This document shows, piece by piece, positions 9,507 to 22,149 of a stretch of 64,000 bases of DNA (positions within the stretch are counted from its first letter, which is position 1; every line of letters starts with the position of its first letter). Location: assembly GCA_009823395.1 (NCBI GenBank), contig CM020502.1, positions 25,856,944-25,920,943 of the forward strand, in the 5' to 3' direction. The translations under genes were made by a program, and so were the position numbers. The notes below the pieces were generated by a model. It saw only the letters and a program-made list of their open reading frames with translations, was not told where the DNA came from and searched no databases. The DNA is from Thamnaconus septentrionalis. Its lineage: Eukaryota > Chordata > Actinopteri > Tetraodontiformes > Monacanthidae.

Positions 9507-11573
9507 TCACTCGGTGGTGACGGCGGGCTCGTCCTTGACGGAGCACGCAAAGCATCTGGCGCACGGCACCTTGGAGGAGGGCGGGTCTTTAGTCTTGATA
9601 TTGATTTTGGTAGTCCTGACCGGCAGCTCATACTTATTGTACACCTTGGCGGAGGCCTTGTGGGAGCCGCGCCTGCTCCTGGTGCCCGACGCCGGAGCTT
9701 TGCCCTCGCCGGGTGGGTTGGACTCATGCGCACCCCAACCGCCCGGCACGCCAAAGCCGTCCACCTTGACGCCGTCCAGCTTGGGCGGGATCTTTCCGTC
9801 GGCATGGCCATGCTTGGCCTCGTGCGCTGTGCTCCGCTTGCCGCCGTGGTGGCAGGAGTGCTGCTTACCCATCACCTCCTTGTCGCCTGCCGCCGCCGCC
9901 TTGGGCTGGCCCGCCATGACGGCCTCGTGCAGCTGCTCGGCGTCCCATGTCGAGAGGGGCCGTGACGTCTTGATGGGCGTCCATGGTGTGTAGCAGGGCA
10001 GCTTCTGCCAGTGCGGCGACATCATGCTGGGCCGGTCGCATGACAGGCAGCGGAAAGTCTCCAGCAGCTTCTTCTTGACGCAGGCAGCGTCGCGCTCGTC
10101 GCCGCCCTCCGCCTGCAGCTTGGCGAACATCTCCTTCCAGCGCGCCTTCAGCTTCTTCTTCAGCAACTTGTCCAGCTCCATGCGGTCCAGCTTGTTCTCC
10201 ATCTGCCTGTGCACGTCGGCCATAAACTTGAGCCAGTCCTGCTCATGCACCGTCATCTTCTCCAGCAGGCCATTGAGCAGCGAGTGGAGCTGCTCCGTCA
10301 CAGCGTCAAACTCCTGCCGATTGACCTTGGTCTTGGCCTCGGCCTCCTGCTGGTTGGACTTCTTCTCCAGCATGGCGGTGGTGTTGTACAGCACATCGAT
10401 GTGGTTCTGCTTCTGCTTGTTGTCCTCCTGCAGGGACCGCGTGCTCTCGCTCAGCTTCCCGCACTGCACCTCCAGCTGCTTGAAGGCCCCTTGCACGTCG
10501 CTCATGAAGCTCAGGTCCACTTCCTTGTCTGACCGCTCCCTGGGCGCCTGCAGCTGAACCTGCGGCAGCTGTGTCTGTGTTGGCAGGTTGCCCAGCTTGT
10601 CCTGCAGCAGGTCAAAGTGTTCGAACACCATCTTGAGCTTAAGGCCCACCTTGGTGGTCCTGGAGGTGAGCACCGTTCGGTCGTTGCTGCGGGAGAAGTC
10701 CTCCACGTCGTCGTCATCGTCGGCCACGTCCTCGTGGTCGCCGTGCACGCTGCAGGTCAGCGACATGATAATGTCCTCTAACAGGCCCCGCAGGTCGTCC
10801 AGTTGGCTCTGCAGGTGATCCGTCACCTTATCGTCCTCGGGCACGACAGCATGCGCCGCCTTCAGCTGCTCCACGTCCTCTTCCAGCTTCTGCATCCAGC
10901 TCCTCATGTCCTTGTTCTCCAGGTCCGCGCCCATCTTCATGTTGGCGGCCTCCAGCCGCTGCAGCTTCTCCTCAAGGTCGCTCATGTTTGGCTGCATCTG
11001 CAGGAAATTCTCCACCAGAGCCTTCAGGTCGTTCACTTCCTCCATTAGCTCATCGATCACCGCGCGGTCAGACTCGACCAGCGAGCCTCCCACCTGGTTA
11101 AGCTTCTTCAGGTCGTCCTGGACCCTTTCATTGATGTGGCGGAACTCCTCCATGAACGTCTTGACCATCTTGCCCTGCTCGCAGATGTCTACCATGTCCC
11201 CCTTGAGCTCCATCAGCTGATTGGAAAAGCCAGACATCTCATCCTTCATGGTTTTGACCTGATCTGAGAGGTCCGTCACTTCCTCCTGTATGAGGTTGGT
11301 CTGGCGGTGGAGGTCCTGGAGTTCCTTCTCCATGGCCTTGTTCTTTTGCCGCAGCTCCTCGATCTCGTTCTTAAGGTTGTCATTCTGAAGCAGAATCTCG
11401 TCCATCTTCTCATTGCTGCCAGCCGGCGCCTCGTCTTTGCCTTGCATAGCGTCGATGTCCACGTCGAGTACCTTCAGGTACTTGAGGAGGGCCTGGAGCA
11501 GGCTGCGCAGGGCGGCCGAGTTGAAGTTCCACCCTGCGATGGTCTGATTCAACAAATCGCTGAAGGTCGTCAT
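9507..11573 (-). CDS. Intronless DUF4795 coiled-coil protein (QRICH2/C16orf96-like), 688 aa
   Basis: One uninterrupted frame runs from ATG 11573-11571 to TGA 9509-9507. Residues about 40-290 are heptad-rich with Leu/Glu/Lys and read as long coiled coils. Residues about 330-530 resemble the DUF4795 region of glutamine-rich protein 2 and C16orf96. Support is a KVNRQEFDAVTEQLHSLL-type helix, a KLDRMELDKLLKKKLKARWK stretch, then the family's CxxCDRP signature at about residues 509-515 (CLSCDRP). The tail is Gly/Lys/His-rich with a final CARCFAC. QRICH2 is known from sperm flagella; a cilium/flagellum role here is inference. Known relatives are multi-exon, so one 2-kb exon is odd and suggests retroposition or intron loss. 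It is divergent from slc7a11-like in no shared operon sense; both are on the minus strand 1.8 kb apart. No clear AATAAA was found close to the stop. Confidence 0.8.
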   Translation of the reverse strand: MTTFSDLLNQTIAGWNFNSAALRSLLQALLKYLKVLDVDIDAMQGKDEAPAGSNEKMDEILLQNDNLKNEIEELRQKNKAMEKELQDLHRQTNLIQEEVTDLSDQVKTMKDEMSGFSNQLMELKGDMVDICEQGKMVKTFMEEFRHINERVQDDLKKLNQVGGSLVESDRAVIDELMEEVNDLKALVENFLQMQPNMSDLEEKLQRLEAANMKMGADLENKDMRSWMQKLEEDVEQLKAAHAVVPEDDKVTDHLQSQLDDLRGLLEDIIMSLTCSVHGDHEDVADDDDDVEDFSRSNDRTVLTSRTTKVGLKLKMVFEHFDLLQDKLGNLPTQTQLPQVQLQAPRERSDKEVDLSFMSDVQGAFKQLEVQCGKLSESTRSLQEDNKQKQNHIDVLYNTTAMLEKKSNQQEAEAKTKVNRQEFDAVTEQLHSLLNGLLEKMTVHEQDWLKFMADVHRQMENKLDRMELDKLLKKKLKARWKEMFAKLQAEGGDERDAACVKKKLLETFRCLSCDRPSMMSPHWQKLPCYTPWTPIKTSRPLSTWDAEQLHEAVMAGQPKAAAAGDKEVMGKQHSCHHGGKRSTAHEAKHGHADGKIPPKLDGVKVDGFGVPGGWGAHESNPPGEGKAPASGTRSRRGSHKASAKVYNKYELPVRTTKINIKTKDPPSSKVPCARCFACSVKDEPAVTTE

Positions 11574-14500
11574 GTTCGCATGCGCTGTGTGCTCAGCAAC
11601 AACGCTCCAAGTCTTGCAGGTTTGGCGAGCGCTGCGGCCGCGCTCTACATGAAGCGGTGATGCAGATTAGGGCGGCTCCAGCAGCAGTAGGACAGTCATC
11701 CAGTGAGGGCGAGCTCGCCGCTTTGATCCCCTGCCTCTGCGGCGTACGAGCTGAAGTGTCCTCGAGCAAGATAAGGATGGGATTCTGATGAGCATGTGGC
11801 TCTCTATGAGGTCAACGCTGCCGCCAGCGCAGGAGAGGGCCGAGATGCCGAAGAGGGGATCAAAAAGAGCAAGGAATGCTGCAACTAAACTGGGCTGACT
11901 TTCTCGAAGAGTGTGTTATCAGCACGGCAATCATCGTCTTCTTCTTCTTCTTTCTCTTCTTCTTCTCTGCGCTTATCTGCAGCTCACATCCAAAGCGTTG
12001 CATTACTGGAGTTGCCGTGAAGTGAACACTTTTACCACAACCTCTAAACCTTATGCACCTTTGATCTCTAAAGGCGGTTGTGATGACATCAAAGCGATGA
12101 TCAGAGTGTTGCGGCGTTGTCACATGACATTAAAGAAGTTCCTTAAATTGCCCCTGTTCACCTGGTTGCGCTTTTTTTGTGTGGTGCGTTGCACGGTTTA
12201 GGGTACAGCTCTGCAATGTAGCTCGTCTCAACTTTCCAAGTAGAAAATCTGACATCAGCGGGTATTCCCGTTGATACTTGGGACTTGGAGGTCTGAAAGT
12301 AATTTATTATTAGGCAAGAATATTCGCACAAGTCCACACATGGCACAAAACAGCAACAGCTTCATTTAACCGGTGTTAATGCCAGCGAACACAACACACA
12401 AGCAGAGCACGGAGTTAGCGGTGGAGGCTAACAGTTTATCGACACGATTCAGCGGTTGTCCTTTGCAAATAGCCTTAAAACTAAAGTTGGTTGAGGTCAC
12501 AATACAGTCACAGTCCTAACCCATGTTTTCAAATATTGCCGTGGCCAACAATTCTCTTGTCGTCCACCGGCTGAGTCGAGGCAGTCTCCCCCCTGTTGCC
12601 CACCGGGCCGGTGGTCCATGGCATCCATGAGGCTGAACAAACCTCCAACATTTTTCCTGTTCATTCCACTCCAACTGTTGTGGTACTTGGTGCGTCGGTA
12701 GTTGCTTGGCAGTCTCTGCATTTTTTAAAGATTTCTCCTGACACTGTTTTGCTGAACTGCGGCCACCAGCTCGGAAACCAGGAAGACTTTTTCATTGCGT
12801 GTTGCACTGACCGTCCAGCTCTCTTTGGGGTTTTTCTTCGGCCACCAAGAACAAAAATGACTGAAGCTCTTCGTTCGCCCATGGTACAGCTTCATAAGCA
12901 TCTCAGTTTTTGATATGTGAAAATGTAAAAATCCGCACGTGGGACATTTAAAAATGGCGGTTGACGTTTTTGTGAAAGATTCCCTGATCTGTGTTACGTC
13001 ACCACTATGGACCCTGGTCAGCCGGCTTGGAACCCAAAGGAAGCAGGGACCAAAATGGTAATGGTTGGAACCGTGTAGGGGCCAGTGGAAACGCCTACAA
13101 ACTGAGCGGAGGCCAGGCGAGCCGACACCAAGCGAGCCAGTGGGCTCAGTGTGAAGTGTGAGTGACCACAGCTTTCTGCCGGATCTGTGTTATTTTTCTA
13201 TCCATGCAGGAAATGTTTTTCATCATGAAATTAATGAATTTACCCAGAGCCATGTCTTGTTCCTGTCATTCGCCACAGTGGTGCGCTAGAGCTCTAAAGG
13301 AGGGTGGTGGAGGGGAATAAGAAAATCTGACTCAACAAATACTTGAGCAGAAAACCAGTTGCTAGGAGACACCCCTCGCCCTCTGTCCCCCCACCCCCGC
13401 CCTCAGCCCCTGCAGATGTCTGGCCTGCCCACTGCAAAAAGGGAAATGTTACTGTGAGTTCAATCTGAGACCAGATTCAGTGGCCAAAAAGAAAAAAAAG
13501 ATTTTCCTCAGGTGGAAGTAGAGAGCCTGAAAACAGTGAAAGCTGTGTCTGGCGAAGGAACGGTGATCAGCTGGGAATCAGCTGACTGAGCTGGTTGAGA
13601 TTTTTGTCCCGCTTGCGGCTCTGATGCTTCACAGCGTCTCTTGGAACCCTTTCCGTTGCCAAAGTATCACGAACACAAGAGATGATGTGAAAGGCGCTTG
13701 GGGTTGGTTGGGGTGGCTCATCATCAGACGTCAGTACCAATCCACCAATAGGAAGTGGACATATTTGTCATATACTGTTGTCAAATATAGTCATATATGT
13801 AGAAGTCAATTTTCTCCCATAAATATGTGTTTTTTTTGCAGATTAGCAACAACCTTTTATTTGAAAGGTCCAATCATTCACCTCATCAATGTTTTCATGC
13901 AAAAGTCTGTGTGCTTAGTCCTTTTGCCTGCTTTGCTTTGCAGACATTGTGTGCTAAAACACCAGAAAACCCTCTGCAATACACAAAGGGTCCAATAAAT
14001 CATAATTTTAGCAGGAGGCTGTAAACAGGGCTAAATATGCTGTATTTGTTTTTATTTCTGTAGAAATCTTGTGTCTGTGAGGGTTGGTGGGTGGCGATTC
14101 ATGTGACTCTCTCTCCGTTCAGCCCTTTAAATTCTCTCTTTCAACGCGACAGACAGGCTGAAGTTTAACCGTCTTCTTCCTGGTTTCTTGTGACTAAAAC
14201 ATGTGACACCAGGAAATTTAAAAGCCAGCCAGCTGCACTGAAATGTATGTCTGACAGATCCCATTTAAAGTGCCCACAGCCACAGCCACATTGTAAAGGT
14301 CATATTTATTTTTTCGCTACATAAAAGACAAACAAAAATTGGCTTGATTTCACTGATAGGCAGCGGATGCAGCAGAGATGTTTATGAGTTGTGTTTGTGA
14401 GATTTGAGGCCTGCTGCTCATAAAGAAAGAGAGCAGTGGCGGCGTTATCGAGCCCGCTCTTCATAACAGGAGATTAAAATCGCGGCGCCTGTGGCCAAGC

Positions 14501-14765
14501 TGTGGTAGACAGATCACGTCGGGCTTCAGGCAGCCTCACACCCACTGACTCTGCTGCAGCATCTATCCTCCATGCTGCTGCAAACTCTCAAGGTTGCGAC
14601 AACTTTCTGTTTAAGCAGCTCTCGGAGCAGTAGCTCCCACCTACTCCTCCTCTAAAGTCGCTGATTGGTCCGGCCCAATGCTGACCGACTGACATTTCTT
14701 TAAATTGAACCGACTGAGCTCAATCTTAATTTTCTGACGCTGGCAGATTTAAAAAAAAATTTTTT
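11574..14765. other. Intergenic region, no gene recognised
   Basis: 11,574-11,900 is GC-rich and may contain the DUF4795 promoter and 5' UTR. A CTT/TCT run lies at 11,936-11,970. Between about 12,200 and 13,160 the sequence reads as decayed transposon-like DNA with broken short frames. A forkhead-motif dispersed element lies near 14,008-14,045. Confidence 0.4.
14008..14045 (+). repeat. Forkhead-motif dispersed element, terminal block
   Basis: Contains TAGCAGGAGGCTGTAAACAG then GGCTAAATATGC, the most conserved part of a family also seen near 3390 (-), 16845, 20090, 21260, 26865, 32865, 33020, 33190, 41325, 46170 (-) and 61450 (-). Confidence 0.7.
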
Positions 14766-15232
14766 TTAAAGGTAAAGTGGGTAATATTCTCAGATTTTGA
14801 GGAGAAACAGTGACATCAAGTGATCAGATTTTAGATTGCAGTGCTCAACCTCTCACCCTCCCTCTTCTGAGTTTAGCAGTGAACTACGGTGGCCTACGCA
14901 CACAAACCTGGATACCTCATCCACCTTCTTCTTCATTGGTTTATTTCAGGACCCTAGTGTTCACCCTTAATATGGAGCACGCTGTCAGATGGTCTGGATT
15001 GTCCACACCAGGCTTCCTTAGAAATATGACGGTGCAAGATGGCAGCTAACTGGGAGCAATGATCTGTGTATATTATCATATATAAATGAGAACCATTCTA
15101 TGGGTAAGAAAACCAAATTGCTTTTGTTGTATTGAGAGTACAAACTTATTAATGTGCTTATGGGCAATATATTACGCTTTTACCAATATGAAAATTGTAA
15201 ATCAGGCAAAATTTTACACACTGGACCTTTAA
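14766..15232 (-). mobile_element. TTAA-flanked MITE-like element, copy 1
   Basis: Begins TTAAAGGTAAAGTGGGTAA and ends TTTTACACACTGGACCTTTA, giving inverted termini of the AAGGTNCAGTGTGTAAAA type. TTAA occurs at both ends, as in piggyBac-type target duplications. The interior matches 58,375-58,798 in reverse orientation. The piggyBac assignment is inference from TTAA only. Confidence 0.6.
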
Positions 15233-16840
15233 TCAACAGGTTGCCTAGGGTTTCCGTGAGGGGGCACAATTAAAAAGTGATGTTTGTCTTTCCTAGATGG
15301 ATGCGAGGAAGAGGAGTCTGTAAGCAAATAACTCATTTTATTCATATACGAAACGTACACTCGGTTTTTAAAGTGATTCTTTGTGCCTCTGAGGTACTCA
15401 ACTGCAGCAGTGTCGGCTTGACGAGCTGATCTACAGTCTCACGACGCGTTGCGTCTGCGGCCCATTGCAAGCTCTGTTCTATTTTTAGTCGCAAATGCCA
15501 CAAAAAATGATGGCAGTGCTGTCCGTGGGTGAATCCAGCCTGATGTCTGGGTTTTTTTTCACCCCTATGAGTCAACAGCACCGGGTGCCGCCGTTCCCAC
15601 AGTTCTGCGCGTGTGTGTCTGCGTCGTAATCGATTTGGCTGCTGATGAAAGATGGTCTTCTCATTCCGAAATGTCAGCCACTTATTGCTGCGTTGGTCAG
15701 ATGAAAAGCCGTCATTGTTTACGTCTTCTCATTGAGGGAAAAAAATGTTTCAAGAGGGAATGATCTGGATGATGCAGGCACTTCAAAGGGCGCTGAACGT
15801 CTCTTCCGTTCAGCTGTGGTGAAGCAACATGCTGCTGTTAAAGTAAAGTTTGTCTGAAAGTGAAATGGCACTTTTCCTGCTCTCACGTTAATTTCCTCTT
15901 TTCGCGAGGATGGCCTGACCTCATGAATAAATAATGAGGCTGCCTGGCCAAGCAAAATTCTAAAACAGGATGTCGAAAACATCGCCAGATCCGCTGATGC
16001 CCTCCATGTCTTCCAGACGGAGAACAGCCGATGGGTGGATGGTGAGACCATTCGATTCCTCCCGATTCATCAGCCGACGGTTCCCTGTGCAGCCCCACCC
16101 ACACTCCTGCCCTAAAGAGAGCCGTGTAAGGCTGCGTTTGACACAGGAAGGAGGTGTGTTGGACGGTAAACCTATTGGCATTCAGCCCGGTGCTGAGGAG
16201 CAGCCGCTGACCTTTGCTGCTCCTGCCTGTTATTCTGCTGTTCAGGAGGAGGGATGAGGTCGATTCCGCGCCGTCCTTGTTTTTCAGCAGCCTGAAACAG
16301 GTTGGGGATGGTCAGAGAATTTTACAACGCGCAGTTATCATTGCAGATGGAAAAGTGTGGAGGAACTTGTGTGAAGTCAATGCTGAATGATTTGCTGACA
16401 GATCTTTTTTTTGGGCGCACTGACCCTTTCACGACTGGGATTCCTGCATCTCACAGTACAGTAGTCATCATTGCATTGTCTCCAGCTCTAAACAATCCAC
16501 CTCCCTGGGCAGCAGGGAGAAACTCTGTGCTGCTGCGGCAACGATGACTCATTATCAGCTTGTTAATTCATTGAGCGATTCACTCACGGCTCCATTCATT
16601 TTTTTTCCCTTTCTTGTTCTTTCAAGCTGATGCCCCGCTCGGCCCATTCTAGTTTCCAGCTTTTCACCGGCGGCCCCTGGACGGAAACACCTTGCAGTTC
16701 ATTTCACATTAGCAAACAAGGCCTCCTGTCAGAAGATGGCAAAACAATTTTTGCGTTTGTTTTTCACAAACCAGCTCCAGAAACATGTAGATCATCATTG
16801 TCAGCTTCAGCAGGAAGTGAGAAGACCTGGTCAGTTTTCA

Positions 16841-16875
16841 GCGGGAGGTTGTAAACACAGGGCTAAACATGCAGA
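16841..16875 (+). repeat. Forkhead-motif dispersed element, terminal block
   Basis: AGCGGGAGGTTGTAAACACA followed by GGGCTAAACATGCA. The upstream 100 bp is diverged from other copies. Confidence 0.6.
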
Positions 16876-17203
16876 CGTTTCAAACGACTTGTTCCCTGCA
16901 CTCAGCGTGAATCTCACACCCAATTGGTGATCCGGCTCCCTGTGCACACCTGTGGGCTCTGCGTCATCAGTCAATGACATGTTTACACCTCTGAGTCCTG
17001 CTCCAGATTTGTTTTTTTCTTCCCTGTTTTAATCAGCCTCTGACACTGGGGTGGGGGCCTGGGGTGGAGGGGTGGGGGGGGGGACTTCAGGAGCTGAGCC
17101 TTCCGAGTGCGTGACTCCTCTGCTGTGCAAATATTAGTCTATGGCTGATGTCGAAAGGCATGATTGCACTCTAGCACCTGACTCTGGCCCCCTTAGGGAG
17201 GAG

Positions 17204-17238
<35 letters not shown>

Positions 17239-20040
17239 GCCGTACCTTCTGCTACGTGTGAAGCATAAGGAAAGGGGTGAGGGGGAGATGGGATTTCTGC
17301 GGCACACTCAACCCGCCCCTCCAGCTTCATTAGCAGCTGCTTTTCAGCTGTGGGCCCCTCGTGCACCGCTGGATGGTTGCCTGGCAACTGGGACCCTGCA
17401 TCATCTGGCCAATCAGGGCCGGATGCAACAGGAGTTCTCTCCTTGACACACAAAAGAAGGGGGGCCGACTTCTCCTCCTCCGATTCAATTGATTTTTGTT
17501 GCCCACCCCGTTGGGCCAAGGGTAGAGAACCGTGCATGTGTTTGTGTGTCTGTGTGCGTGTCAGGTGGATAAATTTGTGTTAATTCAAGATTAATTTTAG
17601 TGTTTTCTTTTTTTTCTTTTTCGGAGGATCGAAGTTCACGAACGTTCCTGCAACCTTGATTTTCTTTTCTTTTTAGACGAAACGGCCGCCGCTCGTCCCT
17701 CCAAAGTGTACGTTTCAAACCCTCACGTGCACATCCTCACGTGCACGCAGAAGCAGCTGGGGCCATTAGCCGCATATAATGCGGCCGCTGATAGGAAGCG
17801 AGGAGGCGAACAGGAAGTGGAGGCGATGCATCATCGTTCTGTCTCGACACGTCGTCCCCTTTTGGGAGGATCTTCACTCTGCCGCTCGCCTCATCGATCC
17901 TGCTCCTCCCATCACAAAACCGCTCCCCCTTCCTCCTTGTTCCTCTTTTCTCTGTCAGGCTCAATGGCGGCCGATATTTCTGCGGACATCTCGTCCCCAC
18001 AGAGCCGGGCCATGCGTCTTCATTTTTTTTTCCGTCAAGAGCTTCTACCTGCGTTGCTAAGAGACGTTCAGGTGTTGAGCGGCGTTGCGAAACAGCCTGT
18101 GACACCGTCCACACTTTGTCTTGTCACATCGGGTTCCGGTTTAACGGGTTAAAAAGGATGAAAGTTTGGAAAATAGGAGGGAGGGTTTCAGGAAATAAAC
18201 TCTGCACTTCTCCAGGTGTTGAATCAATCATCTGAAGGCCTCATAACATGCAAAATCCACAATGTTTTCCAACAATAATTTCCATTCTATCCGTGGCTCT
18301 TTGGACTTGAACTTGACTTGTTGTGATGTCATCAGGGGCGCCGACGCATCTTCCAGGGTTGTGATGACTCCCCTGGCCAGTGCTGGCTCCTCCCTCCGAG
18401 ACCGCCTTGAGATCCAACAAGGCATCTGTGGCTCTTTTTTGCTTTGTTTTGTTTTGTATGTTTAGCAGGACTCTGTCTCCCAGCTGCAAACAGCGGGCTA
18501 ATTTGTCTCCTTCCTGGAGATGTGCTGACGTTTTTTTTGGACAGGATTTTTTATACAGGAGCCCAGGATGTAAAGGGCAAAATATAGGACCTTTATTATA
18601 GTTCATGATCATCTGTCCAGTGTCGCTGTGTCCTGTTTGACAGAGGAAATTAATCTTGGGCTTCCTCGCAAGTCACATGTCAGAGGTCGAGCCCCAGACC
18701 TCCACAGCCTTCGTGACCCCGGTTGATTCCCGTGGCCGCCGTAAACATTAAGTATGAACCAAGTCGGGCCCCTTCCGCAGTCTTGAAATCCAGGCGACTT
18801 TCTCCTCAAACGGCGGCTGAGATCAACACGGCAGCACAAGGTGTTGGCATCATCGCACACACGCTGGCGGCTTGCTGACTGGACGAGCTGCTCTTTGAAG
18901 GGTGAATATTCTGAGTCAGCAGGTCGCTCATCCTACCGCACTCGTGCAGCATGGGCGAGAGACGTTCTTCCGCAACCCAGAGTGCTCGTCGTAAAAAAAA
19001 TAAAAATAAAAATGAAAGGCCACTGCGGGCGATGTTAACCTGAACCTGGCTGTAACTGCGCAACCGTTTACATTAGCGGCGGACGCTAATCGAGGTGAAT
19101 TGCACTTGTTGATTTGAGGTTTTAATGTCGTTGTCATAAAAACACTCACCTGTTTCCACCCAGTGCAACAGTCCAGACTGAGGAGAGTAGTAGAGACAGT
19201 AGTACATTTCTGTTGTGTTTCTGTTTAAAAAAAAAAAACAAAGGCAAAAAAAAGCCTGTGTAGTTTGTAAAACCCACAATTACAAAATCTGTTTTGGCAC
19301 ATTGGCAAATTTTGATTTTGCGACATTAAAAAGCAAAAAACGTAAAAAAGTAAAAAGTTAAAGATTGCGTATTTTTATTGCTTCATTGTTACTTCAGTGC
19401 AGTACCCTTGCAGACCTTGCATTTATTAGATTACCCACAATGCAACTCAACCTGGGAGTAGGACCCAGAAGTGTAAAATATTGCGTGTTAAATTAAACCG
19501 ATCCAATCAATGCCAAGTGTGCACGGATTGGGTGAAATAGCCGCATTGTTAGGTCAAAAAATAATAAATAAAAAAATCCAGCTATTCCTCACACGAAACA
19601 CGGTGTAATATAAAATTATGACCTGCGTGGCTGCCACCACCGTCTGGCTGCCAGACAGTGAAGGCGTGCGTCGAGGCGCAATAACCTTTCGCTTCCTCGG
19701 GAGGCGCCGACACCGTAGATGGGGAGAGAGATTTACGGTCCAGGCAGCTGTAATCCCTCTCAGTTCCGCCTCATAATGCCTCTCACGCCGCCGTGCAGCC
19801 GTGCGGGGCCGGCTCGTGTGTTATCAGCGGCCGGCCCGCTGTGCCGGCGCCTCCGAAGAGGGAGGAAGCGAGAAAATCGCAAAGATTGCGAAACCTCTGG
19901 CTGCTCGGCTGGCGATACCCATCGCCGCCGACACGTGTCGGAGGGAGCGGAGGCTGCACACGTTGGGGCCTCGACAAACTAGATTCAAAGGATCTCGGCT
20001 GCGTTTTTGAGGCTGTGACGTGGAAGAGTTTTTTGCGGGA

Positions 20041-20130
20041 AGACCTTTGTGATGTCACAAAGGGGTCGGGCGCCTGATCAAGTCCAGCCTTTAAACAGGA
20101 GGCTGCAAACAGAGAAAAAGGTCTTTTGTG
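20041..20130 (+). repeat. Forkhead-motif dispersed element, short copy
   Basis: TTTGTGATGTCACAAAGGGG at 20,047 is followed within 50 bp by CAGGAGGCTGCAAACAGAG. The two conserved ends of the family are brought together by an internal deletion. Confidence 0.6.
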
Positions 20131-21089
20131 TGACGAAAGCAGCCTATAAAGGTACATACCTTTGAACGTGCGCGTGTGTGTGTGCACGTGAACGTGTGAC
20201 TGGTTTAATGACGTTGTCAGACTTAGCGCGGCGAGCTATGAGCTTAGCTTATATTAGAATTGAGAATCTCACCCCCGCCCACCCACCCAGCATTCTTCTT
20301 TTTATAGGCCTCTTTTTATAACCTCCTCTTGATTCCCTTTTATCGCTTTGATCGCCGACTTTTTTCAACCGCCCGTTTTAGCACCGCCGATAGCGCCAGT
20401 CAAAAGAGCCACGCCGCCTGAATCCCAGAGCTGAGCTTTGTTTGTGCTAAAGTGTCTCTCTCTGAAATGTCACTACTCGCCGTCAAGGCGGGCAGGTGCC
20501 AGTCGGTTTTTTTGTCATTTTTTTCCCCTTTTCTTTTGTAATGTGCATTGCAACAATTCACATGCAGGGCCTCGTTCTGACCCTCCCCTCCCTCCCCTGG
20601 GAAATTATTATGCAAAGATCACCTCGTATGACAGTGTGGCATAAAGCAGGTCAGCGCGGCGGGACGGTGGAGGTAGTTTTGATCTAACCGGTGGGATGGG
20701 TGGTGGGGGAGGGGGGAAAAGGCGGTGTGGTGATGATGGTATCAGCATCGGAAAACGGTCACGCTCGCCTGTGTTCGCCGACTTCTGACGACGTCAGCGG
20801 AAGCTTTTAGGGCCCGGAGAAGTAGGTAAAGCCTGTCGGAGGAAAAGAGAGCAGCTGAAAGCGTTTTAGCCTCAGGTGGGATTCGGGTCCTGCCGGAGGG
20901 AAGAATGAGTCAGGGAAACACCAACGTGCTGCATTATGCATGTGGGTGAAACACGGCGAGCAGCCGAGACAGAGACGGAGACGACGGCGGTGAGGATGAG
21001 AACCAAGTGTGAGTACGTGATCCGAAAATTCCATCCTGGACTTATTTCTGCGGAAAAAAAGTGCTTGCAAGAAAACGCAATAATGGAAA

Positions 21090-21290
21090 CTGTCTCTTTG
21101 TGATGTCACAAAGGGAACCCATTCCTCGCCGACACCTCTCCCAGGTAAACGCCAACACCCCCCCTCCCCCAGCCAAGACACTGCCACCCCTCTGATCATG
21201 TTTTCTATCCTCCTTCCAAACATGTGGAAGGTCCAGCAATGCGTCGGCTTTCGCAAGGATGATGTAAACACAGGGCTAACTGAACACGTT
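21090..21290 (+). repeat. Forkhead-motif dispersed element, longer copy
   Basis: Starts TTTGTGATGTCACAAAGGG and contains CCAAACATGTGGAAGGTCC, also found at 32,830 and (as a variant) 32,985. It ends GATGTAAACACAGGGCTAAC. Confidence 0.65.
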
Positions 21291-21911
21291 GCGGTAGATC
21301 CCGGTCACAACTGATGGAGTCCTCTTCGGGATCATCGGTCTGGTGGAACAGGTGGAACAGGGAGCGTCAAGGGCGTCTGGTCGAGGCAGAGGAGGAGGAG
21401 AAGCGAAGACGGCATTCAGCACCACGGACAGCGCCATCAATCACCGGTGGGCTGGGGGGAGGGGGGCGTCGACCTTTTCGGTGAGTCACGCGGCCGGTTC
21501 TCACTTCCTGGGAGGAAATGCTGCGTCTTTAAGTCTTTTGGACACCTGTAAGGTAGAAGGAGGAAGAACTCAAAGGCAGAATCTTTGTCGCCACAATAAT
21601 GCGTATAAAAACCCGTTGGCCTTCTTTCTGACTGCAACAGAATGAATGCAGAAAGTGCGGAAGGTGAGCGGAAAAATTCAAGGGGGAAAAAAGCACGAGG
21701 ATGTGCGAGACGAACGAGGAAGATGAAGGAGGAGAAGATGCTGAAGAGGAGGAAGACGTGTAACTCAAAAGGACGCTAATTGAAGGCGCTTGGAACTCGG
21801 CACAGACCAACTGGGGGAGGAGGTGCGCGCGACACTTCAGGTGGTCGCTTCAAAGACTGTGGGAAACAATAAATCTCTGCCTAAAATCATTGAAGGGGAG
21901 AAGAAATTATC

Positions 21912-21912
<1 letters not shown>

Positions 21913-21982
<70 letters not shown>

Positions 21983-22043
21983 TTCTTTAAAAACTTACAG
22001 TTAAAAAAAAAAACCTGATTTATTTATTTATTTATTTATTTAA
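21913..22043 (+). repeat. (AAT)n array (21913-21981) and (TTTA)n (22018-22043)
   Basis: About 23 pure AAT units; after a 36-bp gap comes a shorter TTTA run. No coding meaning. Confidence 0.95.
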
Positions 22044-22149
22044 CAAAATTTCTTCATATCAAACGCCGAAACTTGCACAAGCGCTGAGGATGGAGAACAC
22101 CCCTCCACGCCTCCTCCCCCCAACACCATCACCCCAAACACTACTGTCG

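Larger units (their letters stand above)
15233..21912. other. Intergenic region with dispersed short repeats, no gene recognised
   Basis: Holds a (GT)n array at 17,205-17,238 and dispersed forkhead-motif elements at about 16,720-16,875, 20,040-20,130 and 21,090-21,300. The last two start with the palindrome-like TGTGATGTCACAAAGG. The stretch 19,270-19,600 is AT-rich. No frame has recognisable protein similarity. Confidence 0.4.

Noticed and set aside
10024..10557. 177-codon Ser/Cys-rich plus-strand frame
   Set aside because: Shadow of the DUF4795 coiled-coil coding strand.
12200..13160. Minus-strand frames with CRDCQATT-like motifs suggesting a transposase
   Set aside because: Frames are short and broken and no catalytic motif could be identified; kept only as decayed repeat-like DNA.
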